The notes under the pieces were generated by a model. The model saw only the letters and a list, made by a program, of their open reading frames with translations, had not been told where the DNA came from and searched no databases. From positions 1 to 49,836 of the forward strand of contig NZ_MBLO01000039.1 in assembly GCF_001854805.1 (NCBI RefSeq): DNA of 49,836 nucleotides, read 5' to 3'. The stretch is from Pseudofrankia coriaricola (lineage in GTDB: Bacteria > Actinomycetota > Actinomycetes > Frankiales > Frankiaceae). Made by a program: the position numbers and the translations under genes. Below, piece after piece: positions 48,128 through 49,836 of the stretch (position 1 is its first letter; each line of letters opens with the position of its first letter).

Positions 48128-49621
48128 GTGCTGCTCATCACCATCGTTGCGGTCGCGGTTGGCGTCCTGTTGGCGGTGGGACTGTTCAAACTGATGTGGC
48201 GGGTCGCCGAGCCGAACGAGGCGCTGATTATCTCCGGCCTGCGTGCGCGCAGAGGCCCGGCCGACGCCGTGGCCGAAAGTCTCGGATTCAAGATCGTGAC
48301 TGGTAAGGGTGTGCTCGTCCTGCCCGGGGTCCAGACGGTCCGCAAGATGTCCCTCGACCTGCGGGCCGCCCAGCTCGGCATCGACTGCGTCACCCAGCAG
48401 GGCATTCCGGTCGGCATCCGGGGCGTCGTCATCTTCAAGGTCGGCGACGACTACGTCTCGATCGCGAACGCGGCCCGTCGTTTCCTAGACCAGCAGGACA
48501 AGATGGACACCCGGGTGCACAACGTTTTCGCCGGCCACCTGCGGGCCATCGTCGGCCAGCTCACCATCGAGGACCTCATCCGCGACCGCGAGAAGCTGAC
48601 CCAGCTGACCCGGGCGAGCTCAGGCACCGAGATGGAGAAGCTGGGACTGATCGTCGACTCGCTGCAGATCCAGGAGATCGACGACCCGACGGGCTACATC
48701 CACAACCTCGGCCGCCCGCATGTCGCGGCCGTGGCCGCCCAGGCCAGGATCGCCGAGGCCGAGGCCGACCGGCAGGCCGCCGAGCAGGAGCAGATCGCCC
48801 TCGCGCTCAAGGCGGAGGCGAGCCGGAACAGCTCGATCAAGCGGTCCGGCTTCCAGGCCGAGGTCGACGAGGCCGCCGCCCGGGCCACCCAGGCCGGCCC
48901 GCTGGCCGAAGCCGTCGCCAACCAGCAGGTTGTCGTCGAGCAGACCAAGGTCGCCGAGCTGGAGGCGAACAGGGAGGAGCAGCGGCTGCAGGCCATCGTC
49001 CGCAAGCCGGCCGACGCCCGCGCGTACGAGAAGGCCACCCTGGCCCGCGCCGACCGCGACGCCAAGATCAGCTCGGCCGAGGGGGACGCCCGCCAGATCC
49101 AGCTGGCCGCCGAGGCCAACGCGACGAGGGTCCGCGCCGAAGCGGGCGCGAAGGCGCAGCAGATCCAGGTTCTGGCGACGGCCGAGGCCGAGTCGACCCG
49201 TAAGGCCGGCGAGGCGAGTGCCCACGCCAAGCGGTCAGTCGGCGTGGCCGAGGCGGACGCGCTGCGCGCCCATGGCCTGGCCGAGGCGGAGGCGATCAAG
49301 GCGCGCGCCGACGCGCTCGCCGTCAACCAGGACGCCGTCATCGGCCAGGAGCTCGCCCAGCAGTGGCCGGCCATCGTGGAGGCCGCGGCCAAGCCGTTCG
49401 GCGCGATCGACCAGCTGATCGTGCTGAACGGGGCGACCGGCCTCTCCGACGCCCTGGCCCAGGCGCTCTCCCAGGGCACGAGTGCCTTCCAGATGGCCCG
49501 CACCATGCTCGGCGGCGGCGGCACGCCAGGCCACGCCAGGCCCACCCCGCCGGACAGCGCCGCCCCGCCCCCGCCCGGCAAGCTGAACGGCACACCCGCC
49601 ACCGGCGAACGCGACCAGTGA
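48128..49621 (+). CDS. Flotillin-like SPFH/band-7 protein
   Basis: The GTG at 48128 has GGAGGGG 5 nt before it. The 497-residue protein has an N-terminal membrane anchor (LLITIVAVAVGVLLAVGLFK, about 2-21), an SPFH domain (about 28-200: VAEPNEALIISGLRARRG, GKGVLVLPGVQTVRKMSLDL) and a long Ala/Glu/Arg-rich coiled coil (about 200-430) of repeated EA-rich helices, ending with EAAAKPFGAIDQLIVLNGAT as in FloT/YuaG. The C-terminal tail is Pro/Gly-rich. Flotillins scaffold functional membrane microdomains. The neighbouring NfeD-like gene supports this. Confidence 0.93.
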   Translation: MLLITIVAVAVGVLLAVGLFKLMWRVAEPNEALIISGLRARRGPADAVAESLGFKIVTGKGVLVLPGVQTVRKMSLDLRAAQLGIDCVTQQGIPVGIRGVVIFKVGDDYVSIANAARRFLDQQDKMDTRVHNVFAGHLRAIVGQLTIEDLIRDREKLTQLTRASSGTEMEKLGLIVDSLQIQEIDDPTGYIHNLGRPHVAAVAAQARIAEAEADRQAAEQEQIALALKAEASRNSSIKRSGFQAEVDEAAARATQAGPLAEAVANQQVVVEQTKVAELEANREEQRLQAIVRKPADARAYEKATLARADRDAKISSAEGDARQIQLAAEANATRVRAEAGAKAQQIQVLATAEAESTRKAGEASAHAKRSVGVAEADALRAHGLAEAEAIKARADALAVNQDAVIGQELAQQWPAIVEAAAKPFGAIDQLIVLNGATGLSDALAQALSQGTSAFQMARTMLGGGGTPGHARPTPPDSAAPPPPGKLNGTPATGERDQ

Positions 49622-49674
49622 CCCTACGCCGCTCCGGGTGAGCTTCCCGGGACCGGTGGCCGTCCGGGTTCCTT

Positions 49675-49836
49675 TGAAGCGTTCCCGATTTAGTAGACAG
49701 ACGAATTATGCTGCTTCTGTGGCCTTCGTGTCAAATTGCGCCTCGAACTCGGTGGGGGTCAGATAGCCGATGGTCGAATGTAGCCTCCTGCGGTTGTAGT
49801 ACGTCTCTATGTAGTCGAATACGCCGGCGCGGAGCT
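49675..49836 (-). mobile_element. IS3-family insertion sequence, right-hand part cut by window end
   Basis: The element ends near 49675, where the plus strand begins tgaagcgttcccg, the TGA-type terminus of IS3-family elements, about 30 bp past the transposase stop. The rest continues beyond the window. The other terminal repeat and any target duplication cannot be seen. Confidence 0.6.
49706..49836 (-). CDS. IS3-family transposase, C-terminal fragment (window-truncated)
   Basis: On the minus strand the last 43 codons read FDYIETYYNRRRLHSTIGYL, then TPTEFEAQF and a short tail to TAA (stop at 49706-49708). This is the characteristic C-terminal end of IS3-family orfB integrase-type transposases (YNxxRxHSxLGYLTPxxFE). 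The catalytic DDE core lies outside the window. Confidence 0.9.
   Translation of the reverse strand, partial: LRAGVFDYIETYYNRRRLHSTIGYLTPTEFEAQFDTKATEAA

Noticed and set aside
45934-48438. Very long minus-strand open frame (834 codons) antisense to the methyltransferase and flotillin genes
   Set aside because: It is an artefact of high GC third positions in the opposite strand genes, has no domain motif, and crosses two well-supported genes.

Overview
The window is high-GC actinobacterial DNA. Dense SDR, acyl-CoA, F420/flavin and TetR genes, GTG starts, strong GGAGG ribosome binding sites, ISAs1 and IS3 insertion sequences and a Streptomyces-type Nur operator all point to a soil or symbiotic actinomycete. 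Frankia or Pseudofrankia is my best guess from gene style, but no 16S or other marker is present to prove it.

Layout. 1-3.5 kb is a decaying edge: an ISAs1 element inserted in frame into a DNA methyltransferase gene, a gene-poor stretch, and an alpha/beta hydrolase preceded by the stub of a short-chain dehydrogenase (SDR). 3.9-8.8 kb is one giant signalling gene (Ser/Thr kinase, AAA ATPase, helical repeats, GAF, GGDEF). 9.0-16.7 kb is a catabolic region: SDR, SnoaL-like protein, a dehydrogenase-SnoaL fusion, a divergent SDR, and a tightly overlapping operon (aldehyde dehydrogenase, SDR, 56-aa microprotein, carboxymuconolactone decarboxylase-like protein, TetR). A palindromic operator lies in the divergent promoter. 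16.9-26.4 kb holds a lipoprotein, an esterase, a branched-chain-type ABC binding protein, an acyl-CoA ligase, an LLM flavin oxidoreductase, an SMP-30 lactonase and a tandem acyl-CoA dehydrogenase. 26.7-30.3 kb has enoyl-CoA hydratase, TetR, F420-type LLM oxidoreductase and an HSL-type esterase. 30.7-34.3 kb has a small protein, a metallophosphoesterase broken by a 17-bp duplication, a nickel/cobalt permease behind a Nur-box promoter, and a membrane protein. 34.4-45.4 kb has P450, a second SMP-30 lactonase, a reductase/TetR divergent pair with twin operators, a LuxR regulator, a tandem CaiB/BaiF CoA-transferase, an FAD oxidoreductase with an M20 hydrolase remnant, and an SDR. 45.7-49.6 kb has a SAM methyltransferase and an NfeD-like/flotillin pair. 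The right edge is the end of an IS3-family element.

Together the central genes look like modular catabolism of carbonyl, hydroxy or acyl compounds: binding-protein uptake, CoA activation by ligase or CoA-transferase, acyl-CoA dehydrogenation, hydration, alcohol and aldehyde oxidation, lactone opening and ester cleavage, with local TetR control. The substrate cannot be read from the sequence.

The most unusual signals are not proteins. (1) A ~76-bp hairpin repeat is present three times with compensatory base changes in its stem; two copies supply or abut the stop codon of SMP-30 genes. (2) Short perfect tandem duplications (12, 17, 18, 19 bp) sit on gene boundaries, and one of them breaks a phosphoesterase. 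(3) A Nur-box promoter precedes the nickel permease, with one copy of the hairpin repeat inside its long leader.
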